Assembly: GCA_018340805.1 (NCBI GenBank) | Contig: JACMZG010000008.1 | Coordinates: forward strand, 19,583,118-19,647,117 | Origin: Microvelia longipes | Lineage: Eukaryota > Arthropoda > Insecta > Hemiptera > Veliidae | Length of the DNA: 64,000 nt | Direction of reading: 5' to 3' | Shown: positions 1-11,072 of the stretch, piece by piece | How positions within the stretch are numbered: the first letter of the stretch is position 1 | Layout of the letters: every line of letters starts with the position of its first letter | Notes under the pieces: model-generated | What the model was told of the DNA's origin: nothing | Databases searched by the model: none | Seen by the model: the letters and a program-made list of their open reading frames with translations, nothing else | Made by a program: the position numbers and the translations under genes

Positions 1-203
1 TTATTTTTTTTCCTAAAAAAATCCTGTAAAAGGCGTGCTACGGTACCTGGTATAAGTAAATGGGTAGAAGAGTCAGGATGCGGTTACAATATGAAGTCCT
101 GCAAGAACATACACCCCGTGAGAACCTGCCTCACGTGTTCTTCTTACCACATGTCTTTATTTATTAATCTCTTTATTTCTTTTATTTTACATTTTTGTAG
201 CAC
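1..203. other. Unannotated edge sequence
   Basis: Short AT-leaning stretch before the first TA array. I see no coding frame, tRNA or repeat here. Confidence 0.5.
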
Positions 204-512
<309 letters not shown>

Positions 513-519
513 TTATTAT

Positions 520-1410
520 TTATTTATTAGGTCTATAAACGTAATGGCAAAGAACCGTATCTTTCGTATTTAAAAGTATATAGTTCTAGTGATTGTGACT
601 AACATTCACTAAGAGGAAAAGTACCGAGGTACGTAATTATTGTCCTGAGCCTTATTGTTTATTTAATGTGTATAACGTCATTCACCCGTAATAATGACTC
701 TTCAAAAATTTACTAAACCCGGAAAAGATGTCGGGTCGGTTTGAAATTTATTATTTTCATATTAAAATGTTTTATGACTATGTCAGAAAATGTCATGTTA
801 AGTTTGGTTTACTTTGTAAAGTCTATCAAGTCTTTTATGTTGTCAAGTGAAGTTACAACAGTGGGGTCAAGATGGAAGAGATAAAGTAAAACTTGAAGCG
901 AAGAAGTTCCTACTGTTTTCCTTCTCTTTCCTTCTTCTACTGCTGTCCTTTTTCTTCTTTCATCTAGGTTTTAACTTACTCGGCCGGCTCGGCAGCGTCT
1001 ACAACACATCTCTGGAAGGAAATATCACTCAAACTTTAATATTTAGTTGTAATCTGATAAAAGAGTGTAAACTTCATCAACTTTCTCATATGCGTTTAAA
1101 CGTAATTTTTTTATCCCAAACATTTTTACATTAGTTTTTATAGAAGTATTGTATATTGTATGAGCAAATATCCCTTCTGAACCAGGTGAGAGGAAAGCCT
1201 TACACTAAATACACTATCTTATATCCAATACGGAGGGTTTTCCTATAGACATTCTCTCTTAACCAAGAAAGTATCTGTTGGCTGTCATGACTTAGTTAGA
1301 CAGACGATTTAGCGGTCTCAATTCATCATTAATAGGATTATTATTTCATTTCATCTCATAATAATTAATGAATGATTAGAATGAGCGCGAATGGGTCCAT
1401 TACAAATAAA
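520..1410. other. Gene-free AT-rich stretch
   Basis: No supported gene. The open frame around 847-1134 encodes a Leu/Phe-rich low-complexity peptide over a pyrimidine-rich tract, with no recognisable domain, so I do not call it coding. Confidence 0.5.
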
Positions 1411-1417
1411 GAACGAT

Positions 1418-1516
1418 GTCTCTCCACAAAACATAACATTATTGGCAAAGTACTGATGATGGCCTCTTTGTAGGCTGAAAGCGCTTTGCCAATAAAGTTA
1501 TGTTTTATGGAGAGAC
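1418..1516 (+). repeat. PLE-type 3' tail inside a hairpin
   Basis: Positions 1418-1450 and 1484-1516 are a 33-bp inverted repeat with very few mismatches. The loop holds CTGATGATGGCC, a spacer, then GGCTGAAAGCG. The same tail (TGATGATGG, short stem, GAAAGC, then a segment ending TGGAGAGAC) ends the minus-strand PLE at 27.8 kb, so this is probably a PLE 3' end without its body. The link rests on shared sequence within this window. Confidence 0.65.
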
Positions 1517-1620
1517 TTCGTAGTTTTCATTATTCATAATGAAAGGAACGAAGAAAAGAGTCTCTCCACAAACCATTAATTTATTCAAAGCGCTTTCAAC
1601 CTACATGAGACCATCATGTT
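1508..1620 (-). repeat. Second, inverted PLE-type tail
   Basis: Read on the minus strand, 1559-1618 repeats the tail: GATGGTCTC, GTAGGTTGAAAGCG, then GTGGAGAGACTC. It meets the tail at 1418-1516 end to end around the palindromic centre CATTATTCATAATG near 1530-1542. The two tails are therefore head-out and tail-in. Confidence 0.6.
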
Positions 1621-1625
1621 AAGAT

Positions 1626-2278
1626 GGCAGACATTAAAGTGCTATGACAAAAATACAATAAATACGCAAAAATTAAATAGAATTATTAATATTCTTTCTC
1701 TTCTTTTTCGACTCAACGATGTCAGTTAGTCGTGATAAGCCACACAATCAAAATCATTTTCTATGTTTGTTTACCCAAGTTTTTGGAGTGGGCTGTGTTC
1801 ATACTTAAGAACTAAAACTTGTCGCAAAATTAGGCAAATTATTATTTTTTAACTTTAGGTTTATTTGTAGTCCTTGGTCGGAAAAAGGCGTAATTTAATT
1901 GTGTATTAATGTAGTAATATTTTTAAGTATGTTTGATAAACAAAATAGACTTGATGTCAATTCGATAATTTATGATCTAGCAAAAGTTTGTTTCATTAAC
2001 ATTGGTATTATATTAATATTCAACTTTAACCGTTTTGTAGTCCACTCATAAAACGTATTTATAAAAAAATTGTTGATTTGAGGATGACTTCCAGGGCATA
2101 ACAGAGTTCCGTCACGTAATCCATTTTTATACCTGTTTAGCTAAAAATTTGTAAAAGAATAGAAAAACAGGAACTTTTGGATCCAGTCCAAAAGGACAAT
2201 ATTGGACAATTCCTGTTTTAAAAAACTGTCTTTTTAGCTGAAATATCTTTCAAGTAATTCAATAAACGGGAAAATGTT
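1626..2278. other. Gene-free stretch
   Basis: AT-rich, with no convincing frame, repeat or RNA gene. Confidence 0.5.
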
Positions 2279-2280
2279 TT

Positions 2281-2789
2281 AGGAATTACTAAGGAAATGG
2301 CAAGTATAATTACTAAGAAATTGGCAAGTACAATTACTAAGGAAATGGCAAGTATAATTACTAAAGAAATGGCAAGTACAATTACTAAGGAAATGGCAAG
2401 TACAATTACTAAGGAAATGGCAAGTACAATTACTAAGAAATGGCAAGTACAATTACTGAGGAAATGGCAAGTACAATTACTAAGGAAATGGCAAGTACAA
2501 TTACTAAGGAAATGGCAAGTACAATTACTGAGGAAATGGCAAGTACTAAGAATTGCAAGTAATTACTAAGGAAATGGCAAGTATAATTACTAAGAAATGG
2601 CAAGTACAATTACTAAGGAAATGGCAAGTACAATTACTAAGGAAATGGCAAGTACAATTACTGAGGAAATGGCAAGTACAATTACTAATGGCAAGTACAA
2701 TTACAATGGCAAGTAGGAACTACTGAGGAAATGGCAGTACAATTACTAAGAAATGTACAATTACTGAGGAATGGCAAGTACAATTATTT
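2281..2789 (+). repeat. 24-bp minisatellite
   Basis: About 20 tandem copies of a 24-bp unit, roughly AAGGAAATGGCAAGTACAAT followed by TACT. Several units have one to several bases missing, mostly in the 3' half. The repeat is open in one frame (2297-2569), which is a by-product of a unit length divisible by three. Confidence 0.97.
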
Positions 2790-3325
2790 AGTTAATTAGT
2801 TTAAGATGCTTTGTTAGTTTGAACTATTTTGGGCGACTTTATCCAATTTTCATGTAAAAGAACAGAATTATATGTAATTATTTATTGTATAACTGCTTAT
2901 TTGTTGAAACTTTTCGTAAAACTAAGTGAATTAGTTAGGAAAAGACCAGTATTCGCTGAAGGACTAACAGCGTTTCTTTGAAGGTTTTTTTACCTGGCTT
3001 TTAACAATAACTATTATACCATATTAGACCCTGTTAACAAACCTTATTATAGTTTAACTTTTATTTTAAAAACATAATTAGTTTTGAATGATTTTTATTT
3101 GTTTTCTTTAAATGGAAATGGGAGTAACGAAACGTTTGCTTTGCTACCTTCTCTATTTACAATTACAAAACAGAAATTTTGTTTATAGAATAAAGAAAAA
3201 GGAAATATTTCATTTTCTTTCTATTGTTTAGTATTGTTTTGTTGTTGTTGTTCTTTCTGTTGTTGTTCTATTGTTTAGTATTTGTATTGATAACTAAAAT
3301 GCGTGATACTGATCTTTTGTTTATA
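2790..3325. other. Gene-free stretch
   Basis: AT-rich, with a short TTG/TTC-rich patch near 3235-3265. Nothing else is supported. Confidence 0.5.
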
Positions 3326-3540
3326 GGATGAATGATCTAAGACAGCGCAGTAGCATTGTGACAGTTATACTTAGGATCTTGCACGATGGGTGATCTAAGA
3401 CATCGCAGTAGCATTGAGACGGTAATTCAAATATGTTATACGTTTTATTTGGATCTTGTAAGATTGTTGATCTATGTTAGTGCACTATTATTGTGACAGT
3501 TATACTTGCAGGATGGATGATCTGAGGCAGGGGGCTAGAC
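3326..3540 (+). repeat. Diverged tandem repeat, ~55-85 bp unit
   Basis: Four loose copies share GATGNNTGATCTAAGAC, then GCAGTAGCATTGTGACAG, then TTATACTTAGGATCTTG. Unit lengths differ because of internal insertions and deletions. Confidence 0.75.
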
Positions 3541-3759
3541 AATTAACGGTTATACTTAGAAGTCAGAAGACGTAAAGGGGTATAAATTAAGTGATCCTTT
3601 ATTTATATTCGTATTCTGAGGACGAGTGATTCAACTCCGATATATTTTATTTGGTCCACATTATTAGTTTGTGCTGCGTTCTTATCAGGATTCTTCAGCC
3701 TGATATACGTAAAAACCAATACAATTTTATACATAAACATTTTTGATAATACTATAATA

Positions 3760-3941
3760 CACACAACTAAAATCAATTGACAGCGTGGGAAAATAATGCG
3801 AGGGAGCCTATGAAGTTAGTCCTGGATGTTAAACCACGCCCTCAATTTCAAATCACGCCAACGGGAAAATAGTGTTGAGGAACCAATACAGTTCCTCAAC
3901 AACATTTTCCCGCGCTGTCAACTGATTTTAGCCGTGTGTCG
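3760..3941. mobile_element. 182-bp MITE with TA target duplication
   Basis: The ends are inverted copies of about 38 bp: CACACAACTAAAATCAATTG at the left and, reversed, CACACGGCTAAAATCAGTTG at the right, both running on into ACAGCG and a GGGAAAAT block. TA dinucleotides flank both ends (3758-3759 and 3942-3943), as expected for Tc1/mariner-type non-autonomous elements. It has no coding capacity. A short inner hairpin (TTGAGGAAC / GTTCCTCAA) lies at 3880-3902. Confidence 0.8.
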
Positions 3942-3943
3942 TA

Positions 3944-5090
3944 CTTTAAATGTGTGATCAAAGAAGTGTTTCTAGATTTATAAGCAAGAGGACCGTTGTT
4001 TCCCAAACCGTAGAATTCGCTTTTGCTATCTTTGCTTAGAGTTTTGGTTAAGTTACTAGAACAAACTTGCTTTTCAAGACCCTTATAAACAGGAGCTTAC
4101 TTATCGAAAAGTTAGCTTCCAATCTTGAAACACATTAAGTTTTTAAAAGCATAAAAATGTTTAAAACCATATTAGTATTTTAAGTAGGAAAGGAAGTTCT
4201 CTGGTAACAGTTTAAATAGAAAAGAAGATGGTTTCCTAACAACCCAATAACTCGACGCACAAAAACCTTGTATACGTCTATGTAAGTCCTCTTCGTTGAC
4301 CATGAAACAACTTCCTAATACCTAAAAATATATTGCAATGATTACAGTTTTTTAAACGAAACCTAACTTACTTATACAAATTTTAATTTATATATTATCT
4401 TTAGATATATATAATAATATTTGTTGTAAAAAGACAGACACTACTCAACGTGTAATATGTATGTCAAGCTATATTAACTTAGCACCTGCCCTGTCTTTAC
4501 AGCTTACACCCTCCGGTCCTATTCAAGCCTTTTAAGTCCTGATATTTGCTTACAAATTTATATATCATTTCATAACTATAAATCTAGCTTAAATGTTTTA
4601 TTTGTAAACTTAAGTGTACGCATTTTCAGAGTAAATCCTAATAATGGGATTTACATTCAGGAAATTTATATTATTACTTGACATATAAAATAAATTTTGT
4701 AGGGCAAACCCTATTATTGAATGATAAAAGTTTATTATGGTGAGCGGGTATTGTTGTGAAAGAAGGTTTCTTTTGTATGAGAAGAACTGGAAAGCATGTG
4801 TGAGTACACTAAGTTTTGTGCTGTATAAAATATTCTTGTCAAGTTACTTCTTCTTCTTCAACTGTCCTTTAATTTTAAAATCTAAAGACTCGGATGTTAA
4901 AAAGGTTTCAATATTTATACATTTTTCAAAATATGGTGCCAGGGCGTGCAAATATGTATCATAATCTTTATCTGTAACGATTGAACAAAGAAGACCGGTC
5001 TGAATGACTAAGATTGTCGTATATAGAGGAGAAGACTGATAATGACTTCTGCACAATTTGACAGAGGCGATCCTCTCAAATATTTTCTAA
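3944..5090. other. Gene-free stretch
   Basis: No gene supported. Open frames at 4737-4964 (+) and 4844-5056 (-) overlap each other antisense, look like no known family and are not called. Confidence 0.45.
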
Positions 5091-5094
5091 TTAC

Positions 5095-5590
5095 GCTTAA
5101 AAATTAGCTTTTTGTGCATTTATTTGGTCATTTAACAAACGTCATAACTTTAGTTGTAGTCATCCGATTTTGACGAAAAACACTCGTTTTTAGGAAATTT
5201 TATTAGCTTTAAAAAAATGTATTTCATGTTTTGCACACGACCTACAGGGAACCACTTATTACAAGAAAACTGGAATTTGAGCGATTTTCTAATATTTTAT
5301 TTTATTTTATTTTTTATTTTAATACAATAACGAGCAAAATTACCTTTTTACAAAAAATAACAATTAAGAAAAAAAAATTAAATAAAAATTGCACACACAA
5401 ATAAATGTTTTTTTATACATTGAAAGAGCTCATTCAAAATATTAGAATTATAAGAGCTCCACTCTGAATAGGCAGACTCTGCCTTTCCTTCATAATTAAA
5501 GGTATATTTTCAGAAAAATTTGGTTTGAAGTAGTACAAAATAGGCTTGGCTCTTGGACTAATATGTTTGACTAATGGTTCACAATAAAAT
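5095..5590 (+). mobile_element. Partial copy of the 53.3-kb fold-back MITE
   Basis: Aligns by eye with 53690-54039: shared blocks include GCTTTTTGTG, TTTAGTTGTAGT, CGATTTTGA, AAACACTC, TATTACAAGAAAACTGGAAT, AGGCAGACT and AAAAATTTGGTTTGAAGTAG. It carries about 145 bp of extra AT-rich DNA near 5294-5440 and lacks a clear left terminal repeat, so it is truncated or highly decayed at its left end. Confidence 0.75.
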
Positions 5591-5599
5591 ATTTAATAA

Positions 5600-5914
5600 A
5601 ACTAAAATAAAAGAAGTGGAATCGATCCCCCTCAACTTCCGTCATCCGAGTAACACTTGTATATCTTATTCTTATGAAAATTCGATAACTGAAGTTATCA
5701 GGATTTGGTCGTATAAAAATATAAAATAAATATTAAATTACTAGATAAATGTCGGCTTTAATTCTATAATTACATATAGAACAACATATAAAATTAAAGC
5801 CTACTTTGTCCAGTAATTTAAGATGGAAATCTATAAACTAAGAAGTGAGCAACGAAAAACTATTGAAACTCAATATTGCCATGTTTATAGTTATTTATGC
5901 AGCAAGGGAGTAAA
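5600..5914. other. Gene-free stretch
   Basis: AT-rich, nothing supported. Confidence 0.45.
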
Positions 5915-5917
5915 GAA

Positions 5918-6085
5918 TGCTATTATTTCCTTTAGCAATTAGTTGGTTTCTAAGGCAAAAGCCGAAGAAACCAAAGCATTCAACTCCCGAGGCGAGGCCG
6001 AGTTAATTGCGAGTTATTACCATAAACTCACAAATGATACTGATAATTATGGTAACAGGTAATTATTGCTAAAGGAAAAATAAAA
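5918..6085. repeat. Small fold-back repeat
   Basis: TTATTTCCTTTAGCAATTAG near 5923-5942 is matched in reverse by GGTAATTATTGCTAAAGGAA near 6057-6076. The interior holds CGAGGCGAGGCCGAGTT and an inner inverted pair (ACCATAA / TTATGGT). It could be a decayed MITE. No target duplication is evident. Confidence 0.5.
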
Positions 6086-6680
6086 TTTAACTACTAAGGG
6101 GCATACAAGATTTTATCTCCAGACGGTGACGTAATTTAATTATCTTATTATCATATTTTCATGCTTTTTGTTGTATTATATTTTAAAAATTTTAGGTCGG
6201 ATCCCCTTATAAATTTAGGGGTTCTCACCTTCAAAAACAAAATACTGCTCTAAACAACTTCTTATGACCTAAAACGGATTTTAAACCAAACAAAATTGAG
6301 GTTTTAATTCTTTAAAATATCTTCTATACAAGTTTAACTATCTACCATCATTAATACTTGAATGTAGAGGTAATGAGGTTGTTATCTATTAATCAGTTAC
6401 GCGTTTAGATTGTGCGTAATGCGTAGCGAGCTAGGGAGCGTGTAAATTATCGCAATACTACAAAACGATTTAAACAGTATTATCTTGTACTAATTGATTG
6501 CGCGTGTATATAATTTACAGTAGTAATTTATAGTAATATATTGTAAAAATACTAAGAGTAAATAAAATTATGAGTTAATTAAATTACTGTAATTAAGGCA
6601 AGGATGGTTATTCTCGGTTTTATTATCCAATGTCGCCAACTAAAACCTAAGTAATTCATGTCGACTATAATATATAAGTC
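6086..6680. other. Gene-free stretch
   Basis: AT-rich, with no gene or clear repeat. Confidence 0.45.
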
Positions 6681-6682
6681 GA

Positions 6683-7079
6683 AATTTAAGTAAAATGGTT
6701 TTACTGAAAAAATCTTTCGTAATAATATCTAATAATTCTTAAGTGCTGACAAATCAAACTTTATTACTTTTGCTTGTACCAGTAAAATCTAAAATTTTTC
6801 GAAGCACAAGTAATTATTAATTTCTCTCAGTTTCGAAGTAATTAACCACGAAATAGTTATTACATCAGTTATAACTACATTTATTACTATTGACTACGAA
6901 ATAATTATTACTAACACTTGTGTTCTTTATCTCTATAAAATCTGCATACCATATTTCTGTTTCGAACAATTTTAGACTCTACAGACACAGGCCAGAGTAA
7001 TGAAGTTTGATTTGTCAACCCTTATGAATTAATAAATATTATTACTAAAGATTATTTCAGTACAACCATTTAAAATTGG
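6683..7079. mobile_element. Diverged fold-back element, ~130-bp arms
   Basis: The left arm (about 6683-6812) contains AAAATGGTTTTACTGAAAAA, GTAATAATATCTAATAATTC, TGACAAATCAAACTTTATTA and ATCTAAAATTTTTCGAA. The right arm (about 6950-7079) contains the reverse complement of each block in mirrored order, with scattered mismatches. No ORF. Probably an old non-autonomous DNA transposon. No target duplication can be assigned. Confidence 0.7.
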
Positions 7080-8270
7080 ACATGGTCTACTGTACGGAAT
7101 TCTGGTGTGAGATTCAGTATAATATTTTCTGATTACTTAATATTTCTACTTTGAATTTTACAGAAAATATTTATACATCTGAGGTAAAGACAATTGTAGC
7201 TATCATTCAACTCAACAGCGTGTTTGTTTATACAACAATCATTTTAATGATCTAAACAAAGAACCGCTTCGAGTGTTAATGTTTATAAAAACTAAAGCCC
7301 GATTGAAAGCTGTTGCAACGTGTTAAAAAAATAACAAGTCTGTGAAACAACCTTTTTGGCTCGTGTCTATATTTAGTAGTTCATATATAGTTTTGACTGC
7401 AGTGTAGAGGCGGGTTTTAAAAATAAATATATCTACTATTTTATATATCAATCAATAACTAATAAATTTACGATTTTCAAACCAACTTTTTTTTAACAAC
7501 GTAAAAGGTAAAGTATCCTAGACTGAAATTTGGTTTAGTTATAATATTTTAATAGTTTTTATTTTGATAATAGATTTAGATATATAAGATAAATAAATAT
7601 TTATGGGATATTCGTATGAATAAACCCTCACATAGTTAAAACAAAACACAAAAAACTTGCCGTACGTAACTGACATACTAAACAACTCGTACACGTGTTT
7701 AAACTCGGCATATTTCGGCTATCATCGGTTTTCACGTGTGGTGTATGAGTGAAACCAAGTTGTAAGTAAATTGCTTCGAACATTATCGGACTCTACGTGA
7801 TGGGGGTTTTCCGTAACTTATGATGTTTCTATAATTGTTATGTTTATAACTTAGTGTATTTTTTTATAATCTTAAAAGGAAATTGTACGGATAATGTTTA
7901 TGTCGGATGTTTTTCAAAGTTAAATGTCTAGACATCTACGTGAAATGATTTAAAACGTCCTGGACATGTCGAGTGAAAGTAGAGATTATTTAGGATTTTA
8001 GTTAGTAATTTTTAACTAGCAACTTGGCTCACAGTTCATACCTGCTGTTTTAATTATTCACCAATTAGAGCGACTGGAGATACCATACTAATTTTAAAAT
8101 TAAAAGCAGAATACTAGTGTGAGGAAAACGATTCCCCAAATTCTCCAAACTGAAAAGTTATAACTAGTTAAATTTAAAAATATTTCTACGTTTTATGAAT
8201 ATATAATAACGTATGAATAATTCTATTATAATTTAATTGGTTTTGTATGCACCAATTCCTACATAAACAG
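7080..8270. other. Gene-free stretch
   Basis: About 1.2 kb of AT-rich DNA. I see no gene, RNA or repeat I can support. Confidence 0.45.
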
Positions 8271-8436
8271 AAATAAGACACTCAGTAGCTGCAGGACAAA
8301 TAAGACACTCAGTAGCTGCAGGACAAATAAGACACTCAGTAGCTGCAGGACAAATAAGACACTTAGTAGCTGCAAGATAAATAAGACACTCAGTAGCTGA
8401 AGGACAAATAAGACCCTGAGTAGCTCCTGGACAGCA
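8271..8436 (+). repeat. 27-bp minisatellite
   Basis: About six tandem copies of a 27-bp unit containing GACACTCAGTAGCTGCAGGA and CAAATAA. The first three units are nearly identical and the last ones diverge (ACCCTGAGTAGCTCC). Confidence 0.95.
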
Positions 8437-8509
8437 GACCCTGTCTACGATATAAAAAATCCACTCGCGTCAAATCTTAACATTATTTGATAGTTTTTCG
8501 ATATTTTAA

Positions 8510-8951
8510 AAATTCCGGCGCGGTGGTCCGCTGTCGGGCGAATTTAGGTTCATGCTTTAGAACCTAAGCAGTTACTCAATTGTCAAGCACTGCTCGTAAC
8601 TCATTTTGTCTGTATTTTCCAAAGGAAATGCGCATAATCATCCAGTTGTTGTACAAAACTATGCCTCTAAAATTAGAAGTACGCACTATTATTTGCACTA
8701 GTTTAAAGCTTAGTTACTTATCTTTAAGCTTAGTCAGTTATTTGTAAAGGTTTTAGCGCATTTCCTTTGGAAAATACAGACAAAATGAGTTAAGAGCAGT
8801 GCTTGACAATTGAGTAACTGCTTAGGTTCTAAAGCATGAACCGAACCACGCAATGGGCATGGTTCTTGCATAAGCAAGAAATGGGTTGTTTAGCACGGAA
8901 ACACGCATTCTAAATGAAATTCGCCCGACAGCGGACCACCGCGCCGGAATT
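8510..8951. repeat. SINE-like palindrome, copy 1
   Basis: Two tRNA-like SINE heads face each other. The left arm begins ATTCCGGCGCGGTGGTCCGC (about 8511). The right arm ends with its reverse complement (about 8951). Inner arms 8546-8630 and 8756-8842 are nearly perfect mirrors around a ~125-bp loop. The right arm carries an extra 74 bp (8843-8916) missing from the left. GCGCGGTGG resembles a pol III A box. A second copy lies at 57496-58160. Confidence 0.85.
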
Positions 8952-9300
8952 ATTTATTTAGTAATTGTAAACTTATATAATGTAAAAAGCACGGAAACAC
9001 GCATCCAAAGGAAATTCGCTTGACATGCCGACCACAGCGCCAGAATTATTTCTAGTTGTAAACTTATATTAGGTAAAAAAAAACGATAAAAAATTATTGT
9101 CCCTAATAGGATTTGAACCCAGGTACTCTGGGTTTGAGTGCTCGCATCCAAAGGAAATTCGCCCGTCATGCGGACCACTGCACCAGAATTATTTTCTAGT
9201 TGTAAACTTATATTAAGTAAAAAAAACTATAAGAAATTATCGACCCTTCCAGGATGTGAACCCAGATACCTTGTTTGAGTGGTCGTATTGACTCCTGACC
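8952..9300 (-). repeat. tRNA-derived SINE-like units, minus strand
   Basis: Tandem partial units, read on the minus strand: AATTCTGGYGCRGTGGTCCG, CATGNCGGGCGAATTTCCTT, TGGATGCG, then an internal GGGTTCAAATCCTATTAGGG (9106-9125) and, in the next unit, GGGTTCACATCCTGG. GGTTCAAATCC matches the pol III B-box consensus, so a tRNA-derived promoter is likely. The closely similar tandem units continue in the copy at 58.0-58.4 kb. Confidence 0.7.
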
Positions 9301-9785
9301 ACTTGCATTCAACTCAGAGGCCCAAAAACATTGAAAACGACACCCTACTCGAAATTTAATTTTCAACGATCGTAATTTTGGTTTTCTATAACTTTTGTGC
9401 TTTTTCCGACTTTTTGGTAACTTAAAGTGGTCGTATCGACTTTAGACCGGTTTCATTTGATTCAGCGCCCAAAATTACATAGAAATGACACCCTACTCAA
9501 AATTTATTTTTTATCGACCTAAATTTTGAATTTTGGTAATTTACAATGGTTTTTTCGACTTTTAGGTCACTTAGAGTGATCGTATCGACTTCGAACCGGT
9601 TTCATTCGATTCAGCGTCTCAAAAACATAACTATTGACCTTTTTCGCGGCAAAAAATATTAACCCTGAATTTTGTCGATTTTTTGAAAATTTCGCTTACT
9701 CAGCAAACCGGGTTAATGACGTCACAAAAAAAATATTAATCCGTTCGAAAGATAGAGTGTTTACAAGAAAGTGTCTAGAAATTCA

Positions 9786-9866
<81 letters not shown>

Positions 9867-9985
9867 ATATAATATATATAAACGTATTTTTTGGTCATTA
9901 GGAACCTCTGAAACGGATTTGTGTCGTGGTCCGAGGTTCGAATTCCGCCATGACGCCTATCCCATTAGGCGATTTTCCAAAGGAA
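9300..9985 (+). mobile_element. Composite dispersed repeat, copy 1
   Basis: Shares long blocks with 58400-58963, 59370-59708 and 59828-59960: GTGGTCGTATCGACTT, ACCGGTTTCATTCGATTCAG, TTAACCCTGAATTTTG, CAGCAAACCGGGTTAATGAC, GATAGAGTGTTTACAAGAA, a TA array, then CTCTGAAACGGATTTGTGTC and GAGGTTCGAATTCCGCC. Versus copy 2 it lacks about 58 bp after GACGTCACAAAAA. GGTTCGAATTCC (about 9931) is another good B-box match. No ORF, so non-autonomous. Confidence 0.8.
9791..9880. repeat. (TA)n inside the composite repeat
   Basis: Alternating TA with a few phase slips. An equivalent TA array occupies the same position in copy 2, so the array belongs to the repeat unit. Confidence 0.95.
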
Positions 9986-10636
9986 ATTCGCTAAAACGTG
10001 CGTATGATATTCTGTAATAAAAAGAACAAATGCTGATGATTGGATAAATCTTGGCATATTTGTTGATTTTATATGGAACTAAATAAATGCAAAATATCAA
10101 ATCATTTTAATAATTTTTCCGCGTAATGAATTTTTGAAAAAATATTTCTCGAATGCACTACTAGACCTTAAGATTCATTTTGTAAAAAGTTTAAACTCCT
10201 AGCATGATTGCATTAGAAGCTTTGATGATAATAAGACACTGATATACACACATACAGACAGACAACTTGTTAACACTTCACTTATTCTCTTTCTTATCTG
10301 TTTATTTAAACATTCACGATTACCCATTAAAAAGGGGGTTTCCAAATAAATAGTCTTTAGTGAGTTGAAACACCCTAGAATGGATTAAATTAAATCTCAA
10401 ATAAGAAAAAAATGAAGGTAAAGCATCAGAAATAAAAAAAGTGGAAACCCCATACAAATTTGAACGTTGATCACTTTCTGTTAATAATTTCTTATCAGTG
10501 ACGGTGGCGCTGTACAGGGCTTTAAATCGCGAATAGCATATTGTTTAAAACATAATTATTTTGAAGGTACTGATCAAATTACTTATGAGGCTCTACTGCT
10601 AAATTTAAACACAACACTTAATGTTCTATGTTCTAT
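9986..10636. other. Mostly gene-free; family X fragment at 10165-10265
   Basis: Contains a decayed piece of dispersed repeat family X (CTACTAGACCTTAAGATTCA, AAACTCCTAGCATGATTGCA, GATGATAATAAGACAC, ACAGACAGACA). Otherwise AT-rich and without a supported gene. Confidence 0.5.
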
Positions 10637-10670
10637 GGTTGTATTCCAACCATAAGGTTGGAATACAACC
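10637..10670. repeat. Perfect 15-bp hairpin
   Basis: GGTTGTATTCCAACC, loop ATAA, then its exact reverse complement. Function unknown. It could be a short palindromic mobile-element relic. Confidence 0.9.
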
Positions 10671-11072
10671 TTATGGTCGACCCCTGATATCTCTAAAATG
10701 AAAAAATTCAGAGCTAAAATTTTAAGTTTTAAAATATTGTGAATGTCTTAGATTTTACTTTAACAAACTTGCTATGTTTCATAGAAAACCCCTTCTGTCG
10801 TAAACTTGATTATATGGGGACGGGAAAGGATCTCTTTCAATGGAAGTTGACCAGCTGTTTAACGTAAAAAATCAGGTACCAATTTCTACTACCTGAGAAA
10901 ACATTACTACTGTTTCTTGTGCCTACACACACACACACACACAGACAAATCCAGGTTGTAATTTTGAATAGTACCTCCTACGCATTTCTATGTTCCTGAT
11001 GCAAACTAATAATTTTAACGAATCTTTTTTACGTCGGTTAAATGAAGCATGGTTTGAGGACGTTGGCATCTT
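10671..11072. other. Gene-free stretch up to the assembly gap
   Basis: Contains a short CA run (10927-10942). The 88 bp directly before the gap read FNESFLRRLNEAWFEDVG in one frame, which is too short to identify. Confidence 0.4.

Noticed and set aside
1451..1483. Canonical hammerhead ribozyme in the PLE-type tails (CTGATGA ... GAAA)
   Set aside because: The core-like CTGATGA and GAAA flank a stem, but only GCG separates GAAA from the next helix, leaving no stem III or cleavage site. Not called as an RNA feature.
2297..2569. 90-residue repetitive frame (MASTITKE repeats)
   Set aside because: The frame follows the 24-bp minisatellite and changes phase at each deletion; no signal or domain supports a repeat protein.
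8271..8436. CRISPR-like regular repeats (also considered at 27.0, 30.0 and 60.0 kb)
   Set aside because: Units are directly tandem with no unique spacers, and the genome is eukaryotic.
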